Counted from the stretch's first letter, positions 7,744 to 15,647 are shown. The stretch: 50,850 nt of DNA from Oscillatoriales cyanobacterium SM2_2_1 (GCA_012031145.1 JAAUUH010000008.1:1-50850), one strand, 5' to 3'. Translations and numbers: made by a program. The notes: a model not told the origin generated them from the letters alone.

Positions 7744-9252
7744 TTAAGCTGACAGACCATCCAAAACCGATGTCAATAGTGCCACATCACTGGGCTTTAT
7801 TTTGTAACGACCTGACTCAATATCTCGAATCCAACTCTGGCTTTTTCTCAGTAAACAGGAGAGCTGCCTTTGACTTACGCCCTGTTGCAGCCTTGCAGCC
7901 TTAATCATGTCCCCCGTGATATTACTAACAGAATTAGATTTATGTTTCGCCTTGTGCCTGGTCATATCCTTGGCAATATCCACACGCCAGTCGTTGGGAA
8001 ATTCCGTAATCGTGATCGACGCATTCAATAGCTGCGTCCACTTTTTCTTAGAGTTAATGGCGGCCGTTGCCCCCCAAGCCTCCTCAGTCCAATAGGTTAA
8101 GGCTTCTTCGGGATCATTTGGTAGGTTTTGCGCACTGACCCACCAAGGCTGGATTGCCTCAGGATACAAGCTGTCCTCAAATAATGGTCGTAGTCCGTAG
8201 TGAAATAACTGCTCCAAATCGGATTCAAAGGTAGTGATCACCTTCCTGCGGGCATCCGATTTGTACCAGACCACCTGTAGATGCTGATCTCCATAGACGA
8301 GCTTGAGCAAAGAACTAACCTTAGCGCTACGGTCTTGCCCAACACGCAGCCTGAACAGAAAATGAAGCAGCATGACAACCGCTCCTTCATGACGCTGCCA
8401 TAGGTTCATAATCTTGGGCGGCAAAGAAACTGGTAACCAACCATATTGATAATAGGCGTTTTTATTCCTCGCGCCCTCTTGGTTGAGGAAATAGGCTGAC
8501 CAGTGGCCAGCCAAAACCCTAAACGATAGACCGCTAAGGTAGCTGGATCCATCCTCAGCCCTCGACATATGATAAGCAGAGCTAGCTGACCATAGAGGTT
8601 CAAAGGGTAGATCTATGGACTCAATTTTCCCCTTTTGCTGCCAATGTATCTCCACTTGCAATTCACAGGCCTGCCGCATTAACGATTCAATTAACAGCAG
8701 CTTTTTGACGCGACTCATGTTCTTTCGTCGATCAAGCCCTAAAAATTCTGCAATGATGCGATCATTAACAATGATCTCCTCAGTCCAAGGAATCGATTTT
8801 TGTGTAGCACAAGCGGCTAAAAATAAATGGACTAAAACCACACGAATATCAATAGTATCGACATCTTTGAGATTGTCTTTGCTTCTGGGGAGTCGATAGA
8901 CTAACGTGCCAGATCTACCTTGATATTCATGCATGTAATAATCATCTTCCTGTCGCCACTGATGATAGGTTCTCTTAGTCATCAAATGGCAAGCCTGCCA
9001 GATAACTAAGCAGGAGGCAAACGGTTGGTTCTTTCCATTTTGATAAAGCGTGACATTCGGTTGAGGGTAATCAATCGTAGTTGGCTTGCCCTGGGGCGTC
9101 ACAAGGAAATCACTCAAACATGAAGATGTTGGATAGCAATTTGCATCCCCCGAAGCCAGTTCAAATGCCTCCGACGGACGCAGCTCATGGGGATCTTTCA
9201 TTTTGAAAGCATGGATCGGGCAAGTTGAACAATCATCATTAGGAGCAATCAT
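7744..9252 (-). CDS. Unrecognised 502-aa protein with C-terminal XRE helix-turn-helix; candidate nif-linked regulator
   Basis: The last ~60 residues form a Cro/CI-type helix-turn-helix (MIKAARLQQGVSQRQLSCLLRKSQSWIRDIESG). The first 45 residues hold four cysteines, Cys8, Cys11 (CSTC), Cys39 and Cys45, which could bind a metal or Fe-S cluster. The ~380-residue middle matches no family I recognise. It is not CnfR/PatB, which has two ferredoxin-type CxxCxxCxxxC motifs at the N-terminus; these are absent here. It follows nifZ on the same strand after an 89-base gap that holds a GTA-N8-TAC NtcA-type site. Position and site suggest nitrogen-regulated expression. A role in nif control is inference only. 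A plasmid- or phage-type origin is an alternative, since the gene contains no HIP1 site. Confidence 0.8.
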   Translation of the reverse strand: MIAPNDDCSTCPIHAFKMKDPHELRPSEAFELASGDANCYPTSSCLSDFLVTPQGKPTTIDYPQPNVTLYQNGKNQPFASCLVIWQACHLMTKRTYHQWRQEDDYYMHEYQGRSGTLVYRLPRSKDNLKDVDTIDIRVVLVHLFLAACATQKSIPWTEEIIVNDRIIAEFLGLDRRKNMSRVKKLLLIESLMRQACELQVEIHWQQKGKIESIDLPFEPLWSASSAYHMSRAEDGSSYLSGLSFRVLAGHWSAYFLNQEGARNKNAYYQYGWLPVSLPPKIMNLWQRHEGAVVMLLHFLFRLRVGQDRSAKVSSLLKLVYGDQHLQVVWYKSDARRKVITTFESDLEQLFHYGLRPLFEDSLYPEAIQPWWVSAQNLPNDPEEALTYWTEEAWGATAAINSKKKWTQLLNASITITEFPNDWRVDIAKDMTRHKAKHKSNSVSNITGDMIKAARLQQGVSQRQLSCLLRKSQSWIRDIESGRYKIKPSDVALLTSVLDGLSA

Positions 9253-9313
9253 GATTATTTTTTTAGGTTAGGTCAAACTTTAACCCTCCAAAACGAAAAA
9301 TTTCTGTGACTTA

Positions 9314-9327
9314 GTAAGCATATTTAC
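9314..9327. promoter_or_regulatory. NtcA-type site GTA-N8-TAC upstream of the HTH gene
   Basis: GTAAGCATATTTAC matches the NtcA consensus exactly and sits in the 89-base gap between nifZ and the 502-aa gene, 62 bases before that gene's ATG on the minus strand. A well-spaced -10 (TAN3T 20-24 bases downstream) is not obvious; TAAAGT occurs about 31 bases downstream. GTA-N8-TAC is expected about a dozen times by chance in 50 kb, so location is the main support. Confidence 0.45.
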
Positions 9328-9341
9328 TTTTTTTTAAGAGT

Positions 9342-9641
9342 CTATTTCTGTACTGTATCGAATTTTACAGAATCCCCTTCAGCATTGTCTAACGCCTCCA
9401 ACTCCCGGGCACGGCAGCCAATCACATGACCTAATTCAATAAAATGAACGCTGTAGATATAGAAAGACTGTAGAAAGGTGCCAATGGCAATCACGTACCC
9501 CACGTCTCCCTTTCGGGCCAAGACTTCATTTTTTTCCCGCCCCGCAAACGTACCATCGTTTCTTATGGTTTTAATCAGGCGCACCTTCTGTCCGATTTCA
9601 AAGTCTGGGGGAGACTCTAATTCCATATCTGATGTATTCAT
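9342..9641 (-). CDS. nifZ: NifZ, nitrogenase MoFe protein maturation factor
   Basis: A 99-aa NifZ protein, which assists formation of the second P-cluster of the MoFe protein in the family members studied. Diagnostic segments are FEIGQKVRLIKTIRNDGTF, GDVGYVIAIGTFLQ and IYSVHFIELGHVIGCRARELE, in family order. Its ATG overlaps the stop of nifV by four bases (ATGA), so nifV and nifZ are translationally coupled. This nifV-nifZ order is common in cyanobacteria, where nifT often follows; nifT is absent here. Confidence 0.93.
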   Translation of the reverse strand: MNTSDMELESPPDFEIGQKVRLIKTIRNDGTFAGREKNEVLARKGDVGYVIAIGTFLQSFYIYSVHFIELGHVIGCRARELEALDNAEGDSVKFDTVQK

Positions 9642-10758
9642 ACGCCCACGGTTTGACTAATGTTAACCAGTTCAGTCAGGGATAGCCCGCCCTTGGACTG
9701 GGTGGCGCGACGTCGCACAATAGCAAGAATTTCCTGCGCTTGCTCAGCGGACACACAGACACCTTCCTGGCGCAGCAAATGGATGATTAGGTGGGTACCC
9801 GAGTGTTTGCCAATGACAAGCTGTCGCGTACGACCAACGGACTCGGGAGGGAACGGCTCATAGGTTAAAGCGTTGGCCAAAATGCCATGGGTATGGATTC
9901 CCGATTCATGGGAGAAGGTGTTCTCACCGACTACCGCTTTGCAAAGATAGGGATGATAGTTGGCGGCTTGGGTGACTAATTGGGACAGTTCCCAGAATTT
10001 TGCTACCTTAATATTGAGCTTGATACCATAGAGTTCTTGCAGTGCCATGACCACCTCCTCAAGGGCTGCATTCCCCGCCCTTTCGCCCAAGCCATTTACG
10101 GTAGTATTGACTGACCGGGCCCCGGCCTTGACACCGGCAAGGGCATTGGCCGTTGCCATTCCTAGATCGTTGTGGGTGTGCATTTCCACTGGAATGGTCA
10201 AAGCTGAAGTCAATCGCAGCACTTGCTCATAGCTCGAAAACGGATCGAGTCTGCCCACCGTATCACAGTAGCGAAATCGCTCTGCCCCCAAGCTTGGGCA
10301 TAGCGGGCCACCTCTAGCAGAAATTCTGGATCCGCCCGCGAACTATCTTCACCTCCCACTGCCACGAAAAAGCCATGGGACTTGGCGAACTCGATACAGT
10401 TTTTGAGTTGTCCAAGCATGGCCCAACGACTGTGATGGAATTTGATCGCTATCTGCAAGTCGGAAACAGGAACAGAGATATGCACCCGATGCAGTCCACA
10501 GGTAAGGGATGCTTCAAGATCCTCTATCCGGCAGCGATTCCAGCCGAGTAACTTGGCCTTCAGTCCCGATGAAACCAGGGCTTTAATGGATTCAACCTCT
10601 TCTCCTCCCATAATTGGAATGCCAACTTCTAACTCGGGGATGCCAATTTGGTCTAATAAATGCGCTATGGATACTTTTTCCCGCAAGCTAAAAGCTACCC
10701 CAGGCGTCTGCTCTCCATCTCTTAGAGTCGTATCGTTAATTAGAATTGGTGCAATCAT
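9638..10758 (-). CDS. nifV: Homocitrate synthase NifV (one frameshift)
   Basis: Condenses acetyl-CoA with 2-oxoglutarate to homocitrate, the organic ligand of FeMo-cofactor. ATG 10758 gives the family N-terminus ILINDTTLRDGEQTPGVAF. The metal-binding HTHNDLGMATANALAG and the GEN...HESGIHTHGI region follow. The frame breaks near residue 158: the upstream frame reads AQAWGQSDFA and runs to a stop at 10210, while the correct continuation AWGAERFRYCDTVGRLDPF is in another frame. Adding one base to the C5 run at 10285-10289 (plus strand) restores a 373-aa protein. Sequencing error is likely; a true pseudogene cannot be excluded. The gene overlaps nifZ by four bases. Confidence 0.92.
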
Positions 10759-10852
10759 TCTATTGTCCTGCCGTAGTGGGTTCAATTTCTTACCTGAATG
10801 TAAGCTCCATGGCCCCATGGTTTTTTAACGACTGGTGCCTATCATTGTGACT

Positions 10853-11110
10853 TTACGGATTGGGAGTTACTGACATTTGCCAGCACCGTTCTAGCCAAGA
10901 TAGATGTTGCGATCGCGTGGTCGTAAAACGAAAAAGCGTCATGCAGACTAGGATTGCCTCAGAGGAATTTTTGATTTCCACATCAAGACATCTTCCTTTG
11001 CCCTGAACACATTCACAGTAAATCGATAATTCTGCTAAGCGGGTACAGACACTCCACCGTTCCCCAACAGGTAATGAGTCGATGTGATCGGTCAAGACTG
11101 ATTCGTACAT
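10853..11110 (-). CDS. Small Cys-rich protein upstream of nifV
   Basis: 85 aa with a good ribosome binding site (GGAG, 8 bases before the ATG). It contains six cysteines (Cys22, Cys32, Cys34, Cys42, Cys56 and Cys76) within a compact sequence, including LPVGERWSVCTRLAELSIYCEC and a C-terminal LSWLERCWQ. Spacing such as CEC could suit metal or redox chemistry, but no named family is recognised. It is the first gene of the minus-strand transcript ahead of nifV (94 bases) and starts right at the divergent nif control region, so co-expression with nitrogenase genes is likely. Confidence 0.72.
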   Translation of the reverse strand: MYESVLTDHIDSLPVGERWSVCTRLAELSIYCECVQGKGRCLDVEIKNSSEAILVCMTLFRFTTTRSQHLSWLERCWQMSVTPNP

Positions 11111-11203
11111 GGCTTTATCTCCTAGGTGATCATGGGTTCACTTATAGCAAGCACCTCTCAATTAAGGTGGGCTGACAGAAATAGATTCCTTGGGTAGTTG
11201 CAG

Positions 11204-11211
11204 TGTACTCA
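11204..11211 (-). promoter_or_regulatory. TGAGTRCA box 1 (TGAGTACA), minus orientation
   Basis: TGAGTACA on the minus strand, 94 bases upstream of the 85-aa gene, in context CTTGAGTACACTGC. This is the copy closest to the minus-strand transcript and points towards it. Confidence 0.5.
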
Positions 11212-11351
11212 AGTTTGGGTGTAGGTTCTCGACCCCGCTCTAGGTTTAGGTTTCAGGTACTACAGGGTTGTTTTTAGAACGTTGAATGCACTGAGGTGCG
11301 GGGGTTTCTAGGTAGATGAACCCTATTTTCTCGAAATTAGCTAGGAGTTAA

Positions 11352-11359
11352 TGCACTCA
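11352..11359 (-). promoter_or_regulatory. TGAGTRCA box 2 (TGAGTGCA), minus orientation
   Basis: TGAGTGCA on the minus strand in context CATGAGTGCATTAAC. The flanks nearly match box 4 (CATGAGTGCAGTTAAT), so the conserved unit is longer than eight bases. Confidence 0.5.
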
Positions 11360-11442
11360 TGTCAGTAGGAGTTCGAGCCCATTGGAGACGGACTCAGGAG
11401 GAGCCCCATAGTTAAACCCATGCTTGAAATCATGGTTTAGGT

Positions 11443-11450
11443 TGAGTACA
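11443..11450 (+). promoter_or_regulatory. TGAGTRCA box 3 (TGAGTACA), plus orientation
   Basis: TGAGTACA on the plus strand in context GTTGAGTACATCG, 22 bases before the NtcA-type palindrome at 11473. The close pairing with an NtcA-type site suggests joint control of the plus-strand nif promoter. Confidence 0.5.
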
Positions 11451-11472
11451 TCGATGTTCTTATCAGTTAAAC

Positions 11473-11486
11473 GTATCATTTGATAC
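11473..11486. promoter_or_regulatory. NtcA-type site GTA-N8-TAC in the nifB upstream region
   Basis: GTATCATTTGATAC matches the NtcA consensus and is a near-perfect palindrome (GTATCA-TT-TGATAC). A TGATAA sequence about 20 bases downstream on the plus strand could serve as a -10 element, giving the class II arrangement of NtcA-activated promoters. NtcA is the global nitrogen regulator of cyanobacteria; binding here is inferred from sequence and position. Confidence 0.55.
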
Positions 11487-11550
11487 ACGGCAAGGATGCA
11501 ATGATGATAAACAGTAGAAGCGTAATGATCGCAATATAAGTTATTATATC

Positions 11551-11602
11551 TTCTGTATAACAAGCAACAGTTTGGTTTTGATGTGTTATATTTTATACAG
11601 AA
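11551..11602. repeat. AT-rich inverted repeat upstream of nifB
   Basis: TTCTGTATAA (11551-11560) is perfectly repeated in inverse as TTATACAGAA (11593-11602). A second, competing pair is TATAACA (11556-11562) with TGTTATA (11584-11590). If transcribed in the nifB leader, the two pairings could give alternative stem-loops; as DNA it may be a dyad for a regulator. Confidence 0.5.
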
Positions 11603-11698
11603 ATTATTTAGCGATCCGCACGTGAATTTCAGGGCTGCGAGTGCACATCCAAAAAATAGGAATAAATGCCTCAACGCCTTACTGCAAGAGCTTTTTCA

Positions 11699-11706
11699 TG
11701 AGTGCA
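11699..11706 (+). promoter_or_regulatory. TGAGTRCA box 4 (TGAGTGCA), plus orientation
   Basis: TGAGTGCA on the plus strand in context CATGAGTGCAGTTAATC, about 210 bases before the nifB start. It nearly matches box 2 over 15 bases. Confidence 0.5.
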
Positions 11707-11811
11707 GTTAATCTAGTTTTCACTCAGAAACTAAATTGTGAAACCTCAGTAATGCCCCTTCCTTGAGCCTGAAAAAATATTGAAGCCATGCTGAGTCAAT
11801 GATTCAGAAGG

Positions 11812-11819
11812 TGAGTGCA
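11812..11819 (+). promoter_or_regulatory. TGAGTRCA box 5 (TGAGTGCA), plus orientation
   Basis: TGAGTGCA on the plus strand in context GGTGAGTGCATTGC, about 97 bases before the chosen nifB start. It would lie inside the gene if the longer nifB frame from 11799 were used, which supports the start at 11916. Confidence 0.45.
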
Positions 11820-11915
11820 TTGCTAGTAATTAATCAAAGTATCCCCCCTAGCTGCCCTCATCCAAAAAAACTGCGGTGCTATAACGGTCACATCAAATCG
11901 CTTGGGCACCATCCA

Positions 11916-13349
11916 ATGATTACTCCCTCTTCTGCCGCCGTTAATAGTTGTAGCTGTACGAAGCAAAATGTTGCTGATGCCCTAGCTGATCGGAATGCCC
12001 GGCTGAAGGCTCGCATTGAAAAACATCCTTGCTACAGCGAAGATGCCCACCACCACTATGCCCGTATGCATGTTGCCGTGGCCCCGGCATGCAATGTTCA
12101 ATGTAACTACTGCAACCGTAAGTATGACTGCGCTAATGAGAGCCGGCCTGGAGTAGTGAGCGAGACCTTAACGCCAGCGGAGGCAGCTCACAAAGTGCTT
12201 GTTATTGCCAGTAAGATTCCCCAGATGACAGTGGTCGGTATCGCTGGTCCGGGTGACCCGTTAGCAAATCCCAAGCAAACCTTTGAGACTTTTGCCCGCA
12301 TTGCGGAGAAAGCACCGGACATTAAGTTATGTCTTTCGACAAATGGCTTGAATCTCCCTGAATATGTGGATCAGATTAAGGAGCTAAATATTGACCACGT
12401 CACAATCACAATTAACACTATTGATCCGGAGATTGGTGCTCGTATTTATCCTTGGATTCGCTGGCAGAGGAAGCGCATTTCCGGCATAGAGGGGGTCAAG
12501 ATCCTGCTTGAGCGTCAAATGGATGGACTGCAAGCCCTACAGGAGGCGGACATTCTCTGTAAAGTGAATTCGGTCATGATTCCAGGAATTAACGATCAGC
12601 ACCTCCCCGAGGTGAATCAGGCAATTCGAGAGCGGGGGGCCTTCTTGCACAATATTATGCCGCTAATTTCTGCTCCCGAGCACGGCACCCACTTTGGCTT
12701 GAGTGGACAGCGTGGTCCAACACCACGGGAAATCAAAGAGGTGCAGGATCAATGTGCAGGCAACATGAAGATGATGCGCCACTGCCGCCAATGCCGCGCT
12801 GATGCTGTTGGACTGCTTGGGGAAGATCGCTCCCAGGAGTTTACCAAGGATAAGTTCATGGCGATGTCGGCGGAGTACGATCCGGAGCAGCGGCAGATCC
12901 TCCATGCTCGGATTGAATTGCGGAAGCAAGAATTAACGGAAGAAAAGGAGAAGCTGCGGGGTCAGAACCTCAAAGCCACGCCCAAAGTTCTGGTAGCGGT
13001 TGCCTCAAAGGGCGGCGGATTGGTAAATCAGCACTTCGGCCATGCGAAGGAATTTCTCATCTACGAAGTGGATGGAAATACGGTGAGCTTTGTCGGACAT
13101 CGCAAGATCGACCACTACTGCCAGAGCGGATTTGGTGAGGAGGCTTCTATGAAGGGCATTCTTCAGACAATCGCCGATTGCCGGGCCGTACTGTGTTCCA
13201 AAATTGGTGCCTGTCCCCAAGAACAGCTCCGCAGTGCCGGAATTACACCCTTTGAGGATTACGACTCGATTGAGTCCGTGGCCCGCAAGTTTTACCAGCA
13301 GTTTATGGAAACCGAATTGGAGGTGGATTATGCCCTACAAACACTCTGA
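11916..13349 (+). CDS. nifB: FeMo-cofactor biosynthesis protein NifB
   Basis: Radical SAM enzyme that inserts the central carbide and forms NifB-co, the 8Fe core of FeMo-cofactor. The 477-aa protein has [16 protein letters not shown] before the radical SAM cluster motif CNVQCNYC (Cys59, Cys63, Cys66). [13 protein letters not shown] and LCLSTNGL follow. A C-terminal NifX-like domain (about 352-470) carries [24 protein letters not shown] 11916 is chosen because the upstream extension from 11799 has no family similarity and contains a regulatory box. It is the first gene of the long plus-strand nif cluster, and its 3' end overlaps fdxN by 20 bases. Confidence 0.96.
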   Translation: MITPSSAAVNSCSCTKQNVADALADRNARLKARIEKHPCYSEDAHHHYARMHVAVAPACNVQCNYCNRKYDCANESRPGVVSETLTPAEAAHKVLVIASKIPQMTVVGIAGPGDPLANPKQTFETFARIAEKAPDIKLCLSTNGLNLPEYVDQIKELNIDHVTITINTIDPEIGARIYPWIRWQRKRISGIEGVKILLERQMDGLQALQEADILCKVNSVMIPGINDQHLPEVNQAIRERGAFLHNIMPLISAPEHGTHFGLSGQRGPTPREIKEVQDQCAGNMKMMRHCRQCRADAVGLLGEDRSQEFTKDKFMAMSAEYDPEQRQILHARIELRKQELTEEKEKLRGQNLKATPKVLVAVASKGGGLVNQHFGHAKEFLIYEVDGNTVSFVGHRKIDHYCQSGFGEEASMKGILQTIADCRAVLCSKIGACPQEQLRSAGITPFEDYDSIESVARKFYQQFMETELEVDYALQTL

Positions 13350-13599
13350 TCAGTATATGTCTTGGGAGGAGTGCCGGACACTTTGTCCCAAGGGAGCGAT
13401 CAAGCAAACCGATCGCCACCACTGGATCGATACCCAACTGTGTGATCGCTGTCGGGGACTGGAGGAATACCGGTGCGGTGGAATTTTTGAGAATAACTCC
13501 TCTATTCGGTTGCAAGATTTCAATCCCTACTGGCAACAGTGGTTCCGTACTTACAATCAGCTTCTCGATCGATTGCGGGTCAAGGGAGGTCAGGGATGA
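13330..13599 (+). CDS. fdxN: FdxN-like nif protein with missing cluster cysteines
   Basis: 89 aa, in the invariant cyanobacterial position between nifB and nifS. FdxN is normally a 2[4Fe-4S] ferredoxin that donates electrons to NifB. The frame keeps family landmarks such as [18 protein letters not shown] and the C-terminal [16 protein letters not shown]. Only five cysteines remain (15, 19, 38, 41, 49). In the first cluster motif the expected first two ligands are Tyr9 and Trp12 ([13 protein letters not shown]), and the second motif is also incomplete. It probably cannot hold two ordinary [4Fe-4S] clusters. The start overlaps nifB by 20 bases, and its TGA overlaps the nifS ATG (ATGA). Confidence 0.85.
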   Translation: MPYKHSDQYMSWEECRTLCPKGAIKQTDRHHWIDTQLCDRCRGLEEYRCGGIFENNSSIRLQDFNPYWQQWFRTYNQLLDRLRVKGGQG

Positions 13600-14792
13600 C
13601 GATCTATTTGGATAACAACGCTACCACTAGGGTGGATGAACAGGTTTTTGCGGCCATGGTGCCCTTTTTGACCGAATTTTACGGTAATCCCTCTAGTATG
13701 CACAGTTTTGGCGGACGGGTGGCTCAATCCATCCAAACCGCCCGGGAGCAGTTGGCTGACCTAATCGGAGCCCTTCCCTCGGAAGTGATTTTCACCAGTT
13801 GCGGTACGGAGGGGAACAATACGGCGATTCGCTCGGCATTGGCTACCCTGCCCGATCATCGGCACATTATCACTACTCAAGTGGAACACGCCTGCGTTCT
13901 CAATCTCTGCAAGACCTTGGAAAAGCAGGGTTATCGCGTGACCTATCTCTCGGTCGATAGCAAAGGAATGCTCGACCTGATGGAACTGGAAGCGGCTCTG
14001 ACTGGGGATACGGCGATTGTTTCCACCATGTATGCCAATAACGAAACCGGGGTAATTTTTCCGGTTGAGGAGATTGGTACCCTTGCCAAATCCTACGGTG
14101 CCCTCTTCCATGTGGATGCCGTGCAAGCCGTGGGGAAAGTTCCCCTCCACCTGCAAGCCAGTTCCGTGGATTTCCTAACCCTATCCGGTCATAAGTTCCA
14201 CGCTCCCAAGGGTACCGGTGCTCTGTACGTGCGGCGGGGAGTGCGCTTTCGCCCCCACCTCATCGGCGGGCACCAGGAACGCAACCGACGCGGGGGCACA
14301 GAAAATGTGGCGGGTATTGTCGGCTTGGGACAGGCGGCGGTTTTAGCCCAGGCAAATTTAGGGCAGATGGAATCGGTCAAGACCCTGCGCGATCGCCTTG
14401 AAGAAGCGATCCTGCAGCTCATTCCCGATACGACGGTCAACGGACAGGGCAGTCCTCGACTACCGAACACGACCAATATCGCGTTCAAATACATCGAAGG
14501 GGAAGCCATTCTGCTGATGCTCGATCGAGAGGGAATCTGTGCTTCCTCCGGTTCTGCCTGCACTTCCGACTCTTTGGAACCTTCCCATGTTCTGCGCTCG
14601 ATGGGCTTGCCCTACAGCATTTTGCACGGCTCCATTCGCTTCAGCCTCTCCCGCTTTACCACACCCGCAGAAATAGGGCGACTGCTGGCGGTGATGCCGC
14701 CGATTGCCGCCAAACTCCGTGCCCTCTCTCCGTTCAACGCGGAGGATCAGGGTTGGATCGCTGAACGCACCGAAGCCCTTACCCATAAATAG
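13596..14792 (+). CDS. nifS: Cysteine desulfurase NifS
   Basis: PLP enzyme that takes sulfur from cysteine and passes it to NifU for nitrogenase Fe-S clusters. The 398-aa protein starts [15 protein letters not shown]. It has VEHACVLNLC, MYANNETGVIFPV and the PLP lysine in SGHKFHAPKGTG. The persulfide cysteine is in SGSACTSDSLEPSHVL, the short-loop class I (NifS/IscS) form. ATG 13596 overlaps the fdxN stop by four bases. nifU follows after 11 bases. Confidence 0.96.
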   Translation: MTIYLDNNATTRVDEQVFAAMVPFLTEFYGNPSSMHSFGGRVAQSIQTAREQLADLIGALPSEVIFTSCGTEGNNTAIRSALATLPDHRHIITTQVEHACVLNLCKTLEKQGYRVTYLSVDSKGMLDLMELEAALTGDTAIVSTMYANNETGVIFPVEEIGTLAKSYGALFHVDAVQAVGKVPLHLQASSVDFLTLSGHKFHAPKGTGALYVRRGVRFRPHLIGGHQERNRRGGTENVAGIVGLGQAAVLAQANLGQMESVKTLRDRLEEAILQLIPDTTVNGQGSPRLPNTTNIAFKYIEGEAILLMLDREGICASSGSACTSDSLEPSHVLRSMGLPYSILHGSIRFSLSRFTTPAEIGRLLAVMPPIAAKLRALSPFNAEDQGWIAERTEALTHK

Positions 14793-14803
14793 GAGGTGAA
14801 CTG

Positions 14804-15631
14804 ATGTGGAACTATAGCGAAAAAGTCCTAGACCTCTTCTACCATCCCCTCAACCAGGGAGAGATCAAAGATGAGCAGGAGTCAGGTATGGCCGTAGTTA
14901 GGGGAGAGGTGGGAAGTATCGCCTGCGGAGATGCCCTGAGATTGCACCTCAAAATCGATGTAACGGGCGATCGCATCATTGATGCCAAATTCCAAACCTT
15001 TGGCTGTACCAGCGCCATCGCCTCCTCTTCGGCCCTGACCGAGATGGTCAAGGGATTGGAACTGGATCGGGCTTTAGGAATCACCAATCGGGATATCGCC
15101 AACTATCTGGGCGGACTACCGGAGCAGAAAATGCACTGCTCAGTGATGGGACAGGAAGCCCTGGAAAAAGCCATCTATTCCTATCGCGGACTTACTCCTG
15201 CCCACGAGGAAGAAGAGGAAGGAGCGCTCCTATGCACCTGTTTTGCGGTTACGGCCAATCGCGTGAAGCGCGTAGTTCAGGAGAACCGCCTCACCAGCGC
15301 CGAAGAAGTAATGCGCTACGTCAAAGCAGGCGGGGGATGTGGCACTTGTCTCAGCGCCATTGATGAGGTGATTGAGAGCGTACTTCAGCCCCAACCCCTA
15401 ACCACTGTGCAGAAGATCGGCAAAATAGAGACTTCCTTGGACGGCATCCGCCCCTACCTCCAAGCAGATGGAGGCGATGTGGAGCTGTTTGATGTGGAAG
15501 GCGATCGCGTATCGGTAAGGCTGAAGGGTGCCTGTGGCAGTTGTGCCAGTAGTCTCGCCACCCTTAAAGATGTGATCGAAGAGCGCCTGCGGCGAGAGGT
15601 TCTGCCCTCGCTGGTGGTCGAAGCAGTTTAG
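14804..15631 (+). CDS. nifU: Fe-S cluster scaffold NifU
   Basis: A 275-aa three-domain scaffold for assembling Fe-S clusters for nitrogenase. The IscU-like N-domain has its three cysteines in IACGDAL, FGCTSAIASSSA and MHCSVMG. A central BFD-like [2Fe-2S] domain carries LLCTCFAV and GGGCGTCLSAID. The C-terminal Nfu domain has the cluster-binding CGSC in LKGACGSCASSLATLK. It is slightly shorter than the usual ~300 aa because of a short linker before the Nfu domain. It follows nifS with an AGGAGG site before the ATG. Confidence 0.96.
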   Translation: MWNYSEKVLDLFYHPLNQGEIKDEQESGMAVVRGEVGSIACGDALRLHLKIDVTGDRIIDAKFQTFGCTSAIASSSALTEMVKGLELDRALGITNRDIANYLGGLPEQKMHCSVMGQEALEKAIYSYRGLTPAHEEEEEGALLCTCFAVTANRVKRVVQENRLTSAEEVMRYVKAGGGCGTCLSAIDEVIESVLQPQPLTTVQKIGKIETSLDGIRPYLQADGGDVELFDVEGDRVSVRLKGACGSCASSLATLKDVIEERLRREVLPSLVVEAV

Positions 15632-15647
15632 TTCCTGTGGAGGATCT

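Larger units (their letters stand above)
11111..11915. promoter_or_regulatory. Divergent nif control region between the nifV/nifZ and nifB transcripts
   Basis: About 800 bases without a convincing gene. It holds one exact NtcA-type palindrome (11473-11486), five copies of the octamer TGAGTRCA on both strands, and a long AT-rich inverted repeat at 11551-11602. A 105-codon minus-strand frame (11357-11674) crosses these signals and is judged non-coding. The arrangement fits two divergent, nitrogen-controlled promoters, one for the minus-strand 85-aa gene-nifV-nifZ unit and one for nifB onward. Confidence 0.7.

Noticed and set aside
7744..9252. The 502-aa HTH protein as CnfR/PatB
   Set aside because: CnfR needs two ferredoxin-type CxxCxxCxxxC motifs at the N-terminus. 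Only CxxC plus two distant cysteines are present.
11194..11208. GTAGTTGCAGTGTAC as an additional NtcA site
   Set aside because: The spacing is GTA-N9-TAC, one base too long for NtcA; it overlaps TGAGTRCA box 1, which explains the sequence better.
11357..11674. 105-codon minus-strand frame in the nif control region
   Set aside because: No family similarity or ribosome binding site, odd Cys/Tyr-rich composition, and it crosses the NtcA-type site, a TGAGTRCA box and the AT-rich inverted repeat.
13330..13599. Frameshift hiding the missing FdxN cysteines
   Set aside because: Other frames across 13450-13540 do not encode the missing cysteine motif, and the family C-terminus is in the same frame as the N-terminus.
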